From assembly GCA_964017125.1 (NCBI GenBank), contig OZ024908.1:61723855-61787854 (forward strand): a stretch of DNA of 64,000 bases. Direction: 5' to 3'. The DNA comes from Flabesymbios commensalis. Its lineage: Eukaryota; Annelida; Polychaeta; Terebellida; Flabelligeridae. Of this stretch, positions 51,684 through 63,007 are shown piece by piece; within the stretch, counting starts at the first letter, position 1, and every line of letters begins with the position of its first letter. The position numbers and the translations under genes were made by a program. The notes under the pieces are model-generated. The model did no database searches and was not told the origin of the DNA. It saw only the letters and a program-made list of their open reading frames with translations.

Positions 51684-52355
51684 CACTGGCCGCATTTTGT
51701 TATCAGATGCAGACCCAGCTATCAATCAATATAAGTTGAGATATCAGTGAAAGTATACTTGTAAGATTAATGACTTCCGGACCAATGAGATCCCGTTCAG
51801 ATTACTCGATAAAAAATCACACTTTGCTATCAGATAGACAGATATTTTATTGACATAAAGAAAAGTCAGTGCAGACTTATTTCTTCTTTCGTAATCTTCA
51901 CTGTGACCCTTCAATCATGCTGCCAAGAAAAAATAAAATCACGATTGTTTCAGTATGCATTCGGAAAAAAACGACCCTTGTCAAAAAGTATAAATTATTT
52001 TTAAAAACATGCAAACATTATCCACTTATTGTAAAATTGGCCGTTTACCATCAATCCCCGTGTTTGTTACGGATATAACTTCTGATCAGTGAAAATTTAG
52101 ACAGGATTTTGTTGTCAACTAGACAAGTGTAGTGTTATTTACAACAACTAGTTCCTGGGGAAAAACACAGTGTACATATTTCTAATGTATCTATTTTTAT
52201 ATTATGTTCCAATACTATCAGCTTACGATGAATAGGCATATCCATCAACATGAAAGCAACATCGAACGTTCACATGTTTTTCTGGCTGATTATAATGTAG
52301 ATAGTCATATAAATTATGTGATACCAGGTTAAGGCTCATAAATCATATACACAAT
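51684..52355. other. No gene recognised
   Basis: AT-rich noncoding sequence. Confidence 0.5.
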
Positions 52356-52400
52356 ATCAGAAATGCATAATACTCTTGTATTATTCTTTTCTGACAATAT
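52356..52400. repeat. Inverted repeat, TATCAGAAATGCATAAT family
   Basis: ATATCAGAAATGCATAATA and TATTATTCTTTTCTGACAATAT pair around CTCTTG; same family as 27945-27988. Confidence 0.65.
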
Positions 52401-52439
52401 ATATATATGATATAGGCGATAAGTAACTGCAGGCGTATA

Positions 52440-53636
52440 CATAATAGTTTATTAGTATTGGACATTACAGTCTGTGAGCATACAATACAACATAACAATA
52501 ATAAAAACACTGTTATATGTGCAAACGAAGTACCCGACCAGAAGACGACAGGTATTAAAACTACAAGTACATAGAACAGCCCGTTCTATATATTTGTAAG
52601 AATTGAAGAAAATAAAAGAGTATAGTATTATTATTAGGAGGATAATATTAAAAAATAATAAATCACAAAGAATATAGAAGATTTACTAAAAACAGCTAGT
52701 TTTCTCACTGTTGGTCGATGAGTGGATGTAAATAAAGTTAATAGTTTAAACATGTTTGGCCGAGTTAAAAAGTGTTTGGGTAAAATATGTCTAAATCTGT
52801 TAGATATCGGACATTCAAAAATACAATGGTATTCGTCGCCAAGGACGCCACAGGTACTATATAAACGTGCATTATACACTAACCTGTTTCTCCCTCTACT
52901 TAGTAAAACATTAGGAAGGCTGTGTTTTTTGTACGAAATTTTGTAAGTACAATTATGTGTTTAATTGACATAGTTATATTAAAATACTCAGAAAAAGAAA
53001 ACGATACATGAAAATCCTTATACAAAATACAATTTGACCTTTGTCTTATTTATTTATTTATCAGGCTTTGGATACACAAATATATATAATAATCGTACAA
53101 ATATGCAATAATAGTAAAATTGTGTACATCAGGATGTCGAATACAGGTGACCAGCCCCCTAACTAAGTTCGACATCCAGGATAAAATTTATATACATGGT
53201 AATTACACTTAAAAGTAAAATTAAATAAAAAAATATACTATACATAATTTTTGTTTTCCGCGCTAAAACCAGAGATACAATAACTATATTTAGTAATAAT
53301 TCCAAACCATTGCTGTATATATTCATGATATTGGTCTAGACAAAGTGATAAAATAAAGCTCACTCGCTACAAATTGCCCGGTCCACACGAGTCCAAACCC
53401 TAGACTATTAATTAGACTTTTAACAAAACTTGTTCAATTTATTACACGATTATTACTTAGAGTTGCATTATAAAATACATTATACATTTTTTCACCAATA
53501 CCTTACCGTTATTAATTTTCACCCAATATTTTAAAATTATAATTTTCCTGTTGATGAGCATTGAAAAACGTCCTAGTTTTCCATAGACCATTTCGTTAGT
53601 GGTACAGTTTGGAACTTTGCGTAACCATTTACAAAA
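52440..53636 (-). mobile_element. LINE, 3' part (split by a large insertion)
   Basis: Minus-strand reading from the insertion junction gives FCKWLRKVPN, NEMVYGKLGRFSM and YWVKI, then a decayed region with LINSLGFGLVWTGQ. A C-terminal segment follows at 52879-52634 (GDEYHCIFECPI, RHILPKHFLTRPNMFKL), then a 3' UTR to about 52440. A separate inverted repeat (GGATGTCGAA / TTCGACATCC, 53131-53175) interrupts the middle. Stops and frame changes are present. The polymerase part lies beyond the insertion at 58205-59350. Confidence 0.8.
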
Positions 53637-53649
53637 TAGTCCAAGAGAT

Positions 53650-54880
53650 AAGGGTGATTTAACTAAAAAGTTTGACCAGGTCCGTGTTTGGTATCGTTGG
53701 AAAGGTTATCTATCCAGGAGTATGGAAAATTGATACTGGGGTGTCGCCAGTGGTGGAATAGGTCACCAGAGGTCATTTAAGGTCACTACCCAAGGTCACT
53801 TAAAGAAAAAGTGTGATTTAACTGAAAACTTTGACAAACTTTGTGTTTCTTATTTGGGGAAAGGTTACCTATCTGGGACGGTGCAAAATGGGTGCTGGGG
53901 TGTCAGCCGTGATGGAATAGGTCACAATAGGTCATTTAAGGTCATTATTCAAGGTCATATGACGAAAAAGGGGTGAAGTAAAAAACCAGGTCTGTGTTTG
54001 GTATGATTGGATAGGTTATATACCCGAGAGTATGGACAATATATGCTGGAGGGTCGGCAGTGGTAAAATAGGTCATCAGAGGTCATTTAAGGTCACTATC
54101 TAGGGTCATTTGCGGTGATAAAATAAGTTCTTCACCCAAGGTCATTTCATGAAAAAGTGTAATTTAACTAAAAACTTTGACTAAGTTTGCATTTGGCATC
54201 ATTGGAATGTTACCCATCTGGAACTATGAAAACTCGGTGCTCGGGTGTTGCCAGTAATGGAATAGGTCACCAGAGGTCATTTAAGGTCATTAATCAAGGT
54301 CATGTGACTTTAAAAGGGCGATTTAACTAAAACCTTTGACCAGGTTTGTGTTTGGTATGATTGGATAGGTTATATACCCGACAGTTAGGACAATGGATGC
54401 TGGAGGGTCGCATGGGTCGGCAGTGGTTAAATAGGTCACCAGAGGTCATTTGAGCATTTAAGGTCACTACCTAGTACCTAGGGTCATGTGCGGTGATAAA
54501 ATAAGGTCTTTACTCAGGGTTATTTCATGAAAAAAGTGTGACTTAACTAAAAACTTTGACTAGGTTTGTATTTCGTATGATTGGAAGTTTACCCATCTGG
54601 GACTATGAAAAATCGGTGCTGGGGTGTCGCCAGTGATGTAATAGGTCACCAGAGGTAGGTCATTAATCAAGGTCATGTGATGAAAAAAGGGCAATTCAAC
54701 TAAAAGCTTTGGCCGCTTTGTGCTTGGCATCTTTGGAAAGGTTATCTATCTGAGAGTCTGTAAAATGGGTGCTTTGATGTCGCTAATGGTGGAATAGGTT
54801 GACAAAGGTCATTTAAATTCACTGGCCATGGTCATTTGAAAAGCTAAGGGTGATTTAAAAGGAAACGTGGAGCAGGTTCT
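53650..54880 (+). repeat. Left arm: tandem ~160-bp units rich in AGGTCA
   Basis: Seven units start near 53653, 53812, 53972, 54157, 54317, 54536 and 54690. Each begins GTGATTTAACTAAAAACTTT, then GGTTACCTATCTGGGA, TGGAATAGGTCACC, AGAGGTCATTTAAGGTCA and a further AAGGTCA. Spacing in the best units is AGGTCA-N4-AGGTCA-N4-AGGTCA-N7-AGGTCA. Units 3 and 5 are longer because of an extra GGTGATAAAATAAG segment. Confidence 0.9.
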
Positions 54881-55075
54881 GATGAGACTTTTAGTTTTAT
54901 TTAGGGGTCTCTAAAAGGAGGTAGTCCTATGGGATTCCAATAAAAGGGAGACGTCATTTATTAACCTCTTAAAATGCAAAATTGTGAATTCAAATTTTTA
55001 ATCAACTGCTGGTTATGTATTTCTATCTAGCACGTGGGGGATTTTCTATCCACGAACAAGTAAACATTTCTCAAG

Positions 55076-55486
55076 ATGCCCAGTCGATCTTACTCTGGAA
55101 CAGACCGTGAAGAGAGATGCAGCATCAAGACACACTGGCATAGCAGCTTTCACGGATTCAAAAAAGGCCCGCAAATGATATGGACCATAACACTTTCCAC
55201 CCGTTGGACAATTGTCGGGAAGCTGCTCTGGATGGCTGGTTTGTCAAATCTTGAGGAAGCGTCACAAGAATCAAAATCGTACAGAATAATTCGTGACAAT
55301 CGTGATATAGAAGAGGTATTCACTGCCCTTAGATCTACAATGAATCCTTTTAATGCTGAAGGTAGGCCTACTGACAACGCTAAGCTTTACCATTTGTCAT
55401 CGGGGCGAGCAGCATCCAATGACATGAAAGATGATCTAATCAATGTTGTATACATAAGGGTACTACATGGGCAGACAAGAGCGTAA
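55076..55486 (+). CDS. Element-encoded protein, N-terminal piece
   Basis: A 136-codon open frame whose second half (WMAGLSNLEEASQESKSY, RDNRDIEEVFTALRSTMNPF, ISSG-like LSSGRAASNDMKDDLIN) matches, from memory, the first part of a multi-copy invertebrate protein family of unknown name. The family's C-terminal part has EADTR and DTD motifs. The frame ends early relative to that family. Start context is not informative. Confidence 0.55.
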   Translation: MPSRSYSGTDREERCSIKTHWHSSFHGFKKGPQMIWTITLSTRWTIVGKLLWMAGLSNLEEASQESKSYRIIRDNRDIEEVFTALRSTMNPFNAEGRPTDNAKLYHLSSGRAASNDMKDDLINVVYIRVLHGQTRA

Positions 55487-55569
55487 AGAAAATCCAGCCA
55501 GGTAAAAAAAGGTTTGAAAAACCAATCAAACGAAGGAAGATTACAAATTTCACAACTAATGCTAAAAAG

Positions 55570-55878
55570 ATGAATATCCCTCAGAAGGATCTGAAAGTAA
55601 AAGAGGTTTTATGTACCAGGGATATATGGGGATGTCTTGTGTATTTGGCAGTGGTGCAGAATCTAGAGTTGGAGCAAGTGATGTCATATCCTATGACAAT
55701 GGCTCCTCTATCACTTGCTCATATTGATGGTGCTATGAACAGAACAGACAAATCATCCCTGATGAGAAAAAGCCACAAATCAGAAATCCTGGACAAGCAG
55801 AATGTTAATGTGTGCTTAATTGACTTTATTTATTTCTTGCAAATGCTTCCCCCACAGTTGCCAGCAACTTTTTGGTGA
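55570..55878 (+). CDS. Element-encoded protein, middle piece
   Basis: 102 codons. CTRDIWGCLVYLAVVQNLEL, VMSYPMTMAPLSLAHIDGAM and RTDKSSLM follow the order expected of the central part of the same family (LSY, P-LA-DG, KS-L). The reading frame differs from its neighbours, so the copy is broken. Confidence 0.55.
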   Translation: MNIPQKDLKVKEVLCTRDIWGCLVYLAVVQNLELEQVMSYPMTMAPLSLAHIDGAMNRTDKSSLMRKSHKSEILDKQNVNVCLIDFIYFLQMLPPQLPATFW

Positions 55879-56062
55879 AGTCGCAACATTCATCAACAAA
55901 CATGCATGTTTGGATGTAGACACTGTTCCCAAAATCTGTGATACATACACTAATTAGCGAACCATCGAGGTTTTCAAACGTGATAGGAGAGGAAATGCTG
56001 AAGCTACATAATCCATTCAAGGATGCAATCAAACCCGTCCAACATATTTCAATCGTGCACTT

Positions 56063-56656
56063 TTGTCTACGTCGTTCAGGTCTGCATTGATTGACTTCTT
56101 TGCCCACGAAATTAGGGCACATCATTACAAAGATATCATAAATGAGAAGACAGTGTTTTTTGCGTGGAAACAATCATGCATTAAGTTTCAAGTGGATAAT
56201 AATGAGGTGATCATCAGTGGTGTCGATGAACTGTCCTGCTCTCACAACGAAGCTGACACACGGATACTATTGTATGCATCTTATGCTGCTGAAAACACAT
56301 CCAATCCTCACATTGCTGTTCAAAATTCAAGTGACACTGACATTTTTATTCTCCTCTTCCACTTTGCTTCTCAGTTAGATGTTCAGATATGGATGTACAC
56401 TGGCAGCAGTTCCTTGAACACTAGAAGGAATATTGATATTTCAAACATGGCAAACGCCTTAGGAGCAATTGTATGTACCGCATTACCGGGATTTCATTCA
56501 TTCACCAGGTCTGACTCCTCGACACCTTTACTAGACTGGGTCAGTCAGACATTGACTCCTCTGAAGTGTCTGCCACTTTGGAGTGCTACGTTTGTGCTCT
56601 CTACATGGTCAGCCGCACCAATTCATCAGATGCTAATGCAGCGCGATACAAAATAA
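56063..56656 (+). CDS. Element-encoded protein, C-terminal piece with nuclease-like acids
   Basis: 197 codons. CSHNEADTRILLYASYAA (E and D), a NSSDTDIFILLF segment (paired D), TGSSSLNTRRNIDISNMANA and LPGFHSFTRSDSSTPLLD appear in the order seen in the family, where the last motif is usually FTGCDSTSA. The E-A-D, D-x-D and G-x-D spacing resembles the acidic centre and helix-turn-helix entry of FEN/PIN nucleases (EAEA, DMD, GSD). Here the GCD motif is changed to RSD, so this copy is probably inactive. The nuclease reading is inference. Confidence 0.6.
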   Translation: MSTSFRSALIDFFAHEIRAHHYKDIINEKTVFFAWKQSCIKFQVDNNEVIISGVDELSCSHNEADTRILLYASYAAENTSNPHIAVQNSSDTDIFILLFHFASQLDVQIWMYTGSSSLNTRRNIDISNMANALGAIVCTALPGFHSFTRSDSSTPLLDWVSQTLTPLKCLPLWSATFVLSTWSAAPIHQMLMQRDTK

Positions 56657-56939
56657 ACAATGACCAGACTACCTGATGTCTTACCAGCTGGTCATGGATG
56701 GGAACTTGATGGCGAAACTTCTATGGTATGAGGGACCACATACACCAGCACTTGTTCGAAGTGACTTATCAGAAAAGGATATCAAAATTGAAGATGAACA
56801 GATGCACCTGGCATCATCAGATAACGACTGATTAATTCAAAGACATTATTATCCTGGCAAATGATGTATCAAAATAATAAATGTTTAAAACGATACCTGA
56901 CTTGGTTTAGGTTTATTTGAATCAATTTTATCTCTTCAA

Positions 56940-58190
56940 ATCACCTATGTTAATCAGCGTAATTCACCCCTGGTGACCTATTTCACCACTGCCGTCACCC
57001 CAACACTCATTTTCCAGACTTCCAGATAGATAAAATTTCAAAAGATACAAAGTACAGACATAGTGAAAGTTTTCACTTAATAGTCTTTTCTATTCAAATT
57101 GCCTTAAATACATTAAATGAATGACTTGTTGACCTATTTCACCACTGTTGGCACCCACTACCGTATCAGGCTCAATGGCAAATGATCATTTCCCAGAATC
57201 ACAGATTAAAAACTTTCCCAACGTTACCTAACACACACCCAGTCGAAGTGTTTAGTTAAATCTCCATATATCTTCAAATGACCTTGGGTAGTGACCTTAA
57301 ATGACCTCTGGCGACCTGTTCCACTACTGGCGACACTCTATCACACATTTCTTATATTCCCAGTTAGATAAGATTACAGGCGATACCATACACAAACGTG
57401 GTCTAAGTTTTTAGTTAAATCATCCTTTTTCGTCAATGACATTGAGTAATGACCTTATTTTATGACCGCAAGTGACCTTAGGTAGTGACCTTAAATGACC
57501 TATATTGACCTATTTCACCACAGCCAACCCCCCAGCAACCATTGTCCAAACTCTCGGGTATATAACCTATCCAATCATACCAAACACAAACCCGGTCAAA
57601 GTTTTTAGTTAAATCTCCCTTTTTCCGTCACATGACCTTCATTAATGACCTTAAATAACCTCTGGTGACTTATTCCATCACTGGTGACACCCCAGCACCG
57701 ATTTTTTATAGTTCCAGATAGGTAACCTTCCAATGATACCAAATACAAACCTAGTCAAAGTTTTTAGTTAAACTACACTTTTTTCATGAAATTACCTTGG
57801 GTAAAGACCTTATTTTATCACCGCAAATGACCCTAGGTAGTGGCCTTAAATGACCTCTAGTTAAATCGCCCTTTTTCGTCAAATGACCTTAAATAATGAC
57901 CTTAAATGACCTCTGGTGACCTATTCCACCACAGTCTTCACCCCAGCATTCATTTTCTATGGTCCCAGACAGGTAACCTTTCCAATAATACGAAACACAA
58001 AGTTTGTCAAAGTTTTTTGTTAAAACACACTTTTTCTTCAAATGACCTTGGGTAGTGCCCTTAAATGACCTCTGGTGACGTATTCCACCACTGGGGACAC
58101 CCCAGCATCCATTTTCCATACTCCCGGATAGATAGCCTTTCCAACAATACCAAACACAGACCTGGTCAAACTGTTTAGGTGATTCACCCT
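56940..58190 (-). repeat. Right arm: inverted array of ~160-bp TGACCT-rich units
   Basis: Complement of the left arm. TTAAATGACCTCTGGTGACC, TATTCCACCACTGG, CACCCCAGCA, CCAGATAGGTAACCTT and AAAGTTTTTAGTTAAATC recur about seven times, to the right boundary at 58204. Individual units align with left-arm units but are not identical. Confidence 0.9.
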
Positions 58191-58204
58191 TATCTCCTGC
58201 TCTA

Positions 58205-59350
58205 AAACTTCAAATGCACTCTCTCAACTGCTGAAGAAGCGTAGAATCCCCCAATTTCGGACGCATATAAAATGACAGGAGCAACAAGTTTATCAAAAAG
58301 CTTACATAACATAGCAGCGCTGGTGTACACCAATTCGTGAACGTCACGTTTATAGCATAGAAAGCACGTGAACCCTATCAGCAATATTTCTTTAAGTACA
58401 AGAAAAAAAAAATCCTGTGTATGATAAATTAATGTCAAGGTCATCGATGACATCAACAATGTCAAGATTAGTGTCACAATAAAACCAAAAATCAGTATGA
58501 GATAATACATCACCGTTTCTAAATACAACAATCTTTGTTTTATCTACATTTACAAATAGTCCCATTTCAGTACAATAGTCATATAAACAGTCCAAAGAGT
58601 CTTTAAGACCTTCCCTATTGGCTGATATCAGTGTTGAGTCATCAGCGTATAAAATTAGACATAGTTTTAGATCACCAACTGTAACAACTTCTACGCCCTC
58701 AGACTCCAGCAATATTTAAGGTCGGTGACAAACATACAAAATAAAAATGGTGATAAACTTTCTCCTTGTCGAACACCCAGAAACTTTCAAATGTTTCAGA
58801 AGTATTTCCCATATATTTAACTTTTGTTCCGAATTATAATTAAAATGGTCCCACGTATACCAGACGTAATTAGCTTAGACCATAGACAGTCCCTATTAAC
58901 ATAATCAAAGGCTTTTCTAAAATCTACAAAAGCTGCATAAACTCTACCCCTTTCTCTGTAACCATATTAATTAAACTGTGGAGTACGAATATATTGTCAA
59001 TGGTAGATCTCTTTTCGCGAAAACCTCCTTGCTATTCAATCAATATCCCATAAATTTCAGCGCAAAAGTATACTATTGTCATATAACTCTATAAACGAAT
59101 AGATTAAAAAATATCATCATCATCAGCAATAAAATGTACATCTGCGGGATTACCAAGCTTTTTAAAATAAGTATAAAAATCATTCACATACAAATAATGG
59201 TTGTTAGTTGGTTTTCGACCTCTCAATAAATACGTAGGACGGTTTGTATAACCAAGAACGTTCTTGGTACAACATATACACACGGTCCATATATATTTTT
59301 TCATAGCATAATTATAAACTTTAATTTCAAATTGCAAAAAAAAAAACAAT
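58205..59350 (-). mobile_element. LINE, reverse-transcriptase part (5' side of insertion)
   Basis: Minus-strand readings, in order: RGRKPTNNHYLYVNDFYTYF and ADVHFIADDD (59349-59104), KAFDYVNRDCLW-like, GVRQGESLSPFLFCMF, LILYADDSTLISAN with the catalytic YADD (58712-58392), CTEMGLFVNVDKTKIVVF, then LCYKRDVHELVYTSAAM and SSAVERVHLKF ending at the junction. The pieces lie in more than one frame. The element continues at 53636 downwards. Confidence 0.85.
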
Positions 59351-61040
59351 TAGCAAAAATGGAACGTGAGTTTGGCTGTTAAGATCTATATCAATATACA
59401 TAATACATACATTGTTTGAAGTACATGTCAGGAGATCATGTTGAAAGTTTCTGTGATGATTTTTTTTATAAATTTCTTGAAAGTGAGGACAATTAAAAAT
59501 ATAGTGCAGTTCATCACTAATTTACAAAAAATCATACTTTCTGAGAATGAATATGATTCAATTGGCAGGTTGTGGTTTCTACACCGAAATTCACCTATCA
59601 TATATCTCTCGCGATAAGTTTACTAAATATTTCTTCAGATTTAATGCTGTTGTGAACAACCTATAATTTATTACTGCTATTTATTTCTGACGTCAAATGT
59701 TGAAAACAATCTTTATTTCGTTGCTGTAATTGATTCGTGATGGAACTTGAACTCTCTGGAGGAATACTGGTTATTCCAGATTCCAGAAAAATGACAACCT
59801 ACCAATACATTTTTTTATTTTTAAAGTTGAAATCTATGGAGATTCTAGTCCATTATATTCTGGGCGTGTAATATACAATCATGTTGATTTATTTATTTGC
59901 AATATATATTTACAAAATTACCTTTGACAACCAGTTGTTTTTCGCCTCCGTTAATTTTCTACTATAGTTGAAAATGAGGCTCAGATATGTATATTGGCCG
60001 GGTACTTCAAGTTCAATGTACTCAATTTTTCTTAAATTTTAATTATTTTTCCTAGAGGGAAAACATAAATTTTAGTCTTGTATACATGATCAGACCTGTG
60101 CCCAGAAATTTTCGAAGGGAGGGTCGATTTTTTTTATTGCTGGTGTATTTTCAAAATAAGTTAATTGGACCCCCTGTAAAATACAGCCTAAATTGATATC
60201 TTTGGGGGCATACCCCCTGAGATTTTTTTAAATTTTTAGCTGCAAATTGGTGCAATATGGTGAATTCTGGAGGATGCTGCTGGGGTAAATGTTTAGTCTT
60301 TTCTTTATTCGGCCAATTAAACCGTATCATATGCATAACGTAAGATATAAAGTAGGATTTACAAAACACAGTTTACAAAACACTAAAATTTCATAATCTA
60401 TTTTTTAACAATATATTACAAATTTTCAGTCCATCGTGGGCTGCCTCTAAAACAGTTTGAAGTAATTTTGAAATATTGAAGATAATATTGGAAATAGATT
60501 TATCTCCTTGTCTAACAACGATTAGACATGAAAACAGTATATTAACACAATATTTACAGCAACACACGACAATACAAATGACGACACATCTGTTGTGCTT
60601 ATTAAAGTAAATGGCAATAAAAATGTTCTTTAATAAATGTGATCTAACGTAGAAAATCCAGTACCTTACAACAAAAACAAATTGATAATGTGTAAACTCA
60701 GACCTTTTTAGCTTAAAACTCATTATCTCACGTGGCAAACGAATGAATGATAGAATCAATCAATGAATAAATTAATGATTGAATAAATATATGAATTAAA
60801 TTTACCGTCTAATAAAATTTCCTGTCAGCAACACAATTAGACATTGTACTTGATCGCAAAATTAGTTTTGAAACATAAGTTCGCATACATATGGCAAATT
60901 ATTAACGATCCCCACGACCAACATCCCACAACTAATACGATTCCATATTCCTACAAAAAATATTTTGTTGCGTAACACTTTAAGTGTTCATCATGCTCTG
61001 TCATCGCAAAGGCTATAATTTCTTAAACTGCTGCACATTT
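59351..61040. other. No gene recognised
   Basis: AT-rich. The minus-strand ORF at 60391-60759 (122 codons) has no recognisable domain. GGGGGCATACCCCC near 60204-60217 is a small palindrome. 5' parts of the LINE may extend here but are not recognisable. Confidence 0.45.
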
Positions 61041-61046
61041 GGCAAA

Positions 61047-61079
61047 ACAACAACAACAACAGCAACAACAACAACGACG

Positions 61080-61126
<47 letters not shown>

Positions 61127-61150
61127 AACAACAACAGCAACAACAATACT
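61047..61150. repeat. (CAA)n microsatellite
   Basis: About 30 CAA units with CGA/CAG interruptions, then ACTAATACTAATA. It gives spurious poly-T, poly-L and poly-V frames. Confidence 0.95.
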
Positions 61151-61479
61151 AATACTAATAATGGGATGTATAATATTCTGCCACTCATTTGAGTAGTAGA
61201 ATCGCCCCATGACCTAAAATATTCTATATTGCTACTTCAGGGGATATTTGACTATCAGAGAAGCGGTTGAAACCAATACTTTAATCCCAGCGATTATCCA
61301 AGGATAAGTAACATGAACTCGCCCACCTGCTGATCCGGTAATTAAACGCTTTGAGCACCAAGCGCGATTTTAATTGTTATAATCCTCTGTATCATGTCCA
61401 TTAGCCATTTCAATAGCTGCTTGATGATCGGGTTTTCTCCGTCAGTGGGATATGGAAATATTCGGTCTTTGTTGCATTA

Positions 61480-61582
61480 AATAGATCAATTTTCAGCTTC
61501 TTCATATTGTGGATTGCTGTAGTGGGCATAATTTCTAGTAGATGAAAATGTTCGTCATGTAATGTAGGGCTTAAAGGGTTAT
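61480..61582. mobile_element. TTAA-C-like right end, weak
   Basis: CAGCTTCTTCATATTGTGGA, TTGCTGTAGTGGGCATAATT, GATGAAAATGTTCG, AGGGCTTAAAGGG, TTA resembles the C right half. Confidence 0.4.
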
Positions 61583-61685
61583 GTCTGACAGGGAACAGAT
61601 GACACTATTGTGGAGGACAAAAAAGGGGCTTATCTGAGAATAATACCGGCATTTTAGTATACAAAGTCCACTGACACCATTTTAA

Positions 61686-61913
61686 CCCGTTCGCCGCTAG
61701 GCACGATTATGACGTTTTAAATCAGTTTTCTTAGCCGATGAAATTACTGTTATACGGAATTACCGTGTGTTTAAATATCAACATTTGCAAATATGTGTTG
61801 CCAAGCTAAGCAAATATTAATACTTTTCACCCACTTGAAGTTGTGGGTCGCGGTAGCGAAACACAACTTCAAGTGGGTGAAAATGCCAATTCCATGTCTT
61901 AGCGCTTTAAGGG
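61686..61913. mobile_element. TTAA-B element, reverse, complete (228 bp)
   Basis: CCCGTTCGCCGCTAGGCACG and CATGTCTTAGCGCTTTAAGGG-type ends between TTAA copies (61682-61685, 61914-61917). Hairpin CCCACTTGAAGTTGTGGGTC / GAAACACAACTTCAAGTGGG. Confidence 0.88.
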
Positions 61914-61917
61914 TTAA

Positions 61918-62460
61918 GAATCAGGGGGGGGGGGTCCATTTAACCCTCTGATCACGGAACACTACGTTTTTTTTCTATCGTAGATCGGGATTACTAAATA
62001 TCGTCATTCGATCGTGTGCGTATTAATTAAAATCACTAATAAGTGTGCATGGTGTATTATGCATAAGTCCACACAGACCCCCCGTCGTCAATAAATATTT
62101 ATCTATTTATAAATGATGATGAAATTATGCTCCGTATTGAGTTGTTATGTAACTGTGTATATTTTGATCAATGCTCCATTTGAAATACCGCCTAGACTGA
62201 ATATTTTCTTGCGAAATATACATTTTTGCCATGATTAGTACAATAAATTCTCGGTCTGTGTTTTTTAGAACGGAGAATTGGAAAATTAATCGAATTATTG
62301 TCGTACGGAAAAGTTAAAAAACTTGTTTTAAGTATTATTTTAAGACATAAAATTAATGAATTAATAAATATTTCATCTGGATGAAAGGAGTAAAACCGCT
62401 CAGTTTAACGTCAATGATTGAAGTTTTAAACCAAATGGTCAAATGTTTATAAGACTACTT
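61918..62460. other. No gene; G-tract at 61925-61934
   Basis: AT-rich noncoding. Confidence 0.5.
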
Positions 62461-62461
62461 C

Positions 62462-62502
62462 CCAGCAAACACGAGACATTGATCCACGCTGGTTTAGACT
62501 AT
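62462..62502. mobile_element. Family D left end
   Basis: CCCAGCAAACACGAGACATT, GATCCACGCTGGTTTAGAC; the element is cut before the apex. Confidence 0.75.
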
Positions 62503-62517
62503 TGACCACCTATTTAT

Positions 62518-62705
62518 TTAATTTTCACCCATTTGAAGTTGTGTCTCGCTGACGCGATCCACAACTTCAAGTGAGTGAAAATTATTCAGATTAGATAAAA
62601 TCGAGGATTCAAATCTTGTTGATTGATGCCACTTTTTATCTTTCACTTGTTTATAAGGTTTATAAAAATTAAAACCGAATATAATCTGGACCGGCGGTTG
62701 AAGGG
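62518..62705. mobile_element. TTAA-A element, reverse, left end missing
   Basis: TTTTCACCCATTTGAAGTTG, TGTCTCGCTGACGCGATCCA, CAACTTCAAGTGAGTGAAAA, GATTGATGCCACTTTTTATC, ACCGGCGGTTGAAGGG then TTAA (62706-62709). Confidence 0.82.
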
Positions 62706-62719
62706 TTAATGGTAATACT

Positions 62720-62775
62720 GTGTGTGTGTGTGTGTGTGTGGGGGGGGGGTAATTACGTGGGGGGGGGGGGGAGGG
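62720..62775. repeat. (TG)n followed by poly-G tracts
   Basis: About ten TG units then two G runs separated by TAATTACGTG. Confidence 0.9.
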
Positions 62776-63005
62776 GTTGTGATCAAACCTGGATCAGACG
62801 GATAAATCACCCGGGGGCGGGTCATTTGATGACCCCTATGATCAGTACAAATCCCCGACCAGTCAGATCACTGTGACAACACTACTAACTTTAACTTTAA
62901 CATCTGACCGCCGTTGACACTGTGGGGGTGACACTTTACGTGCTGAGGGTGCACTTATTATTCCCCCAATAACCATAATAATACATCTGCTATTAGATCA
63001 ATAAG
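62776..63005. other. No gene recognised
   Basis: Noncoding sequence. Confidence 0.5.
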
Positions 63006-63007
63006 TA

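Larger units (their letters stand above)
53637..58204. mobile_element. Foldback-like element with AGGTCA-rich arms and coding core
   Basis: It is 4568 bp, bounded by TAGTCCAAGAGATAAGGG at the left and its inverted relative CCCTTATCTCCTGCTCTA at the right. The host trinucleotide AAA lies on both sides (53634-53636, 58205-58207). Removing the element and one AAA rejoins the LINE reading HLKF with CKWLR, which fixes the boundaries. Each arm of about 1.25 kb is a tandem array; the core (about 54890-56930) carries three plus-strand ORF pieces of one protein family. The superfamily is unassigned. Confidence 0.85.

Noticed and set aside
60391-60759. 122-codon minus-strand ORF with hydrophobic and Cys-rich stretches
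   Set aside because: No family recognised, AT-driven composition, no supporting signals.
61013-61210. Poly-V / poly-L / poly-T ORFs
   Set aside because: CAA microsatellite translations.
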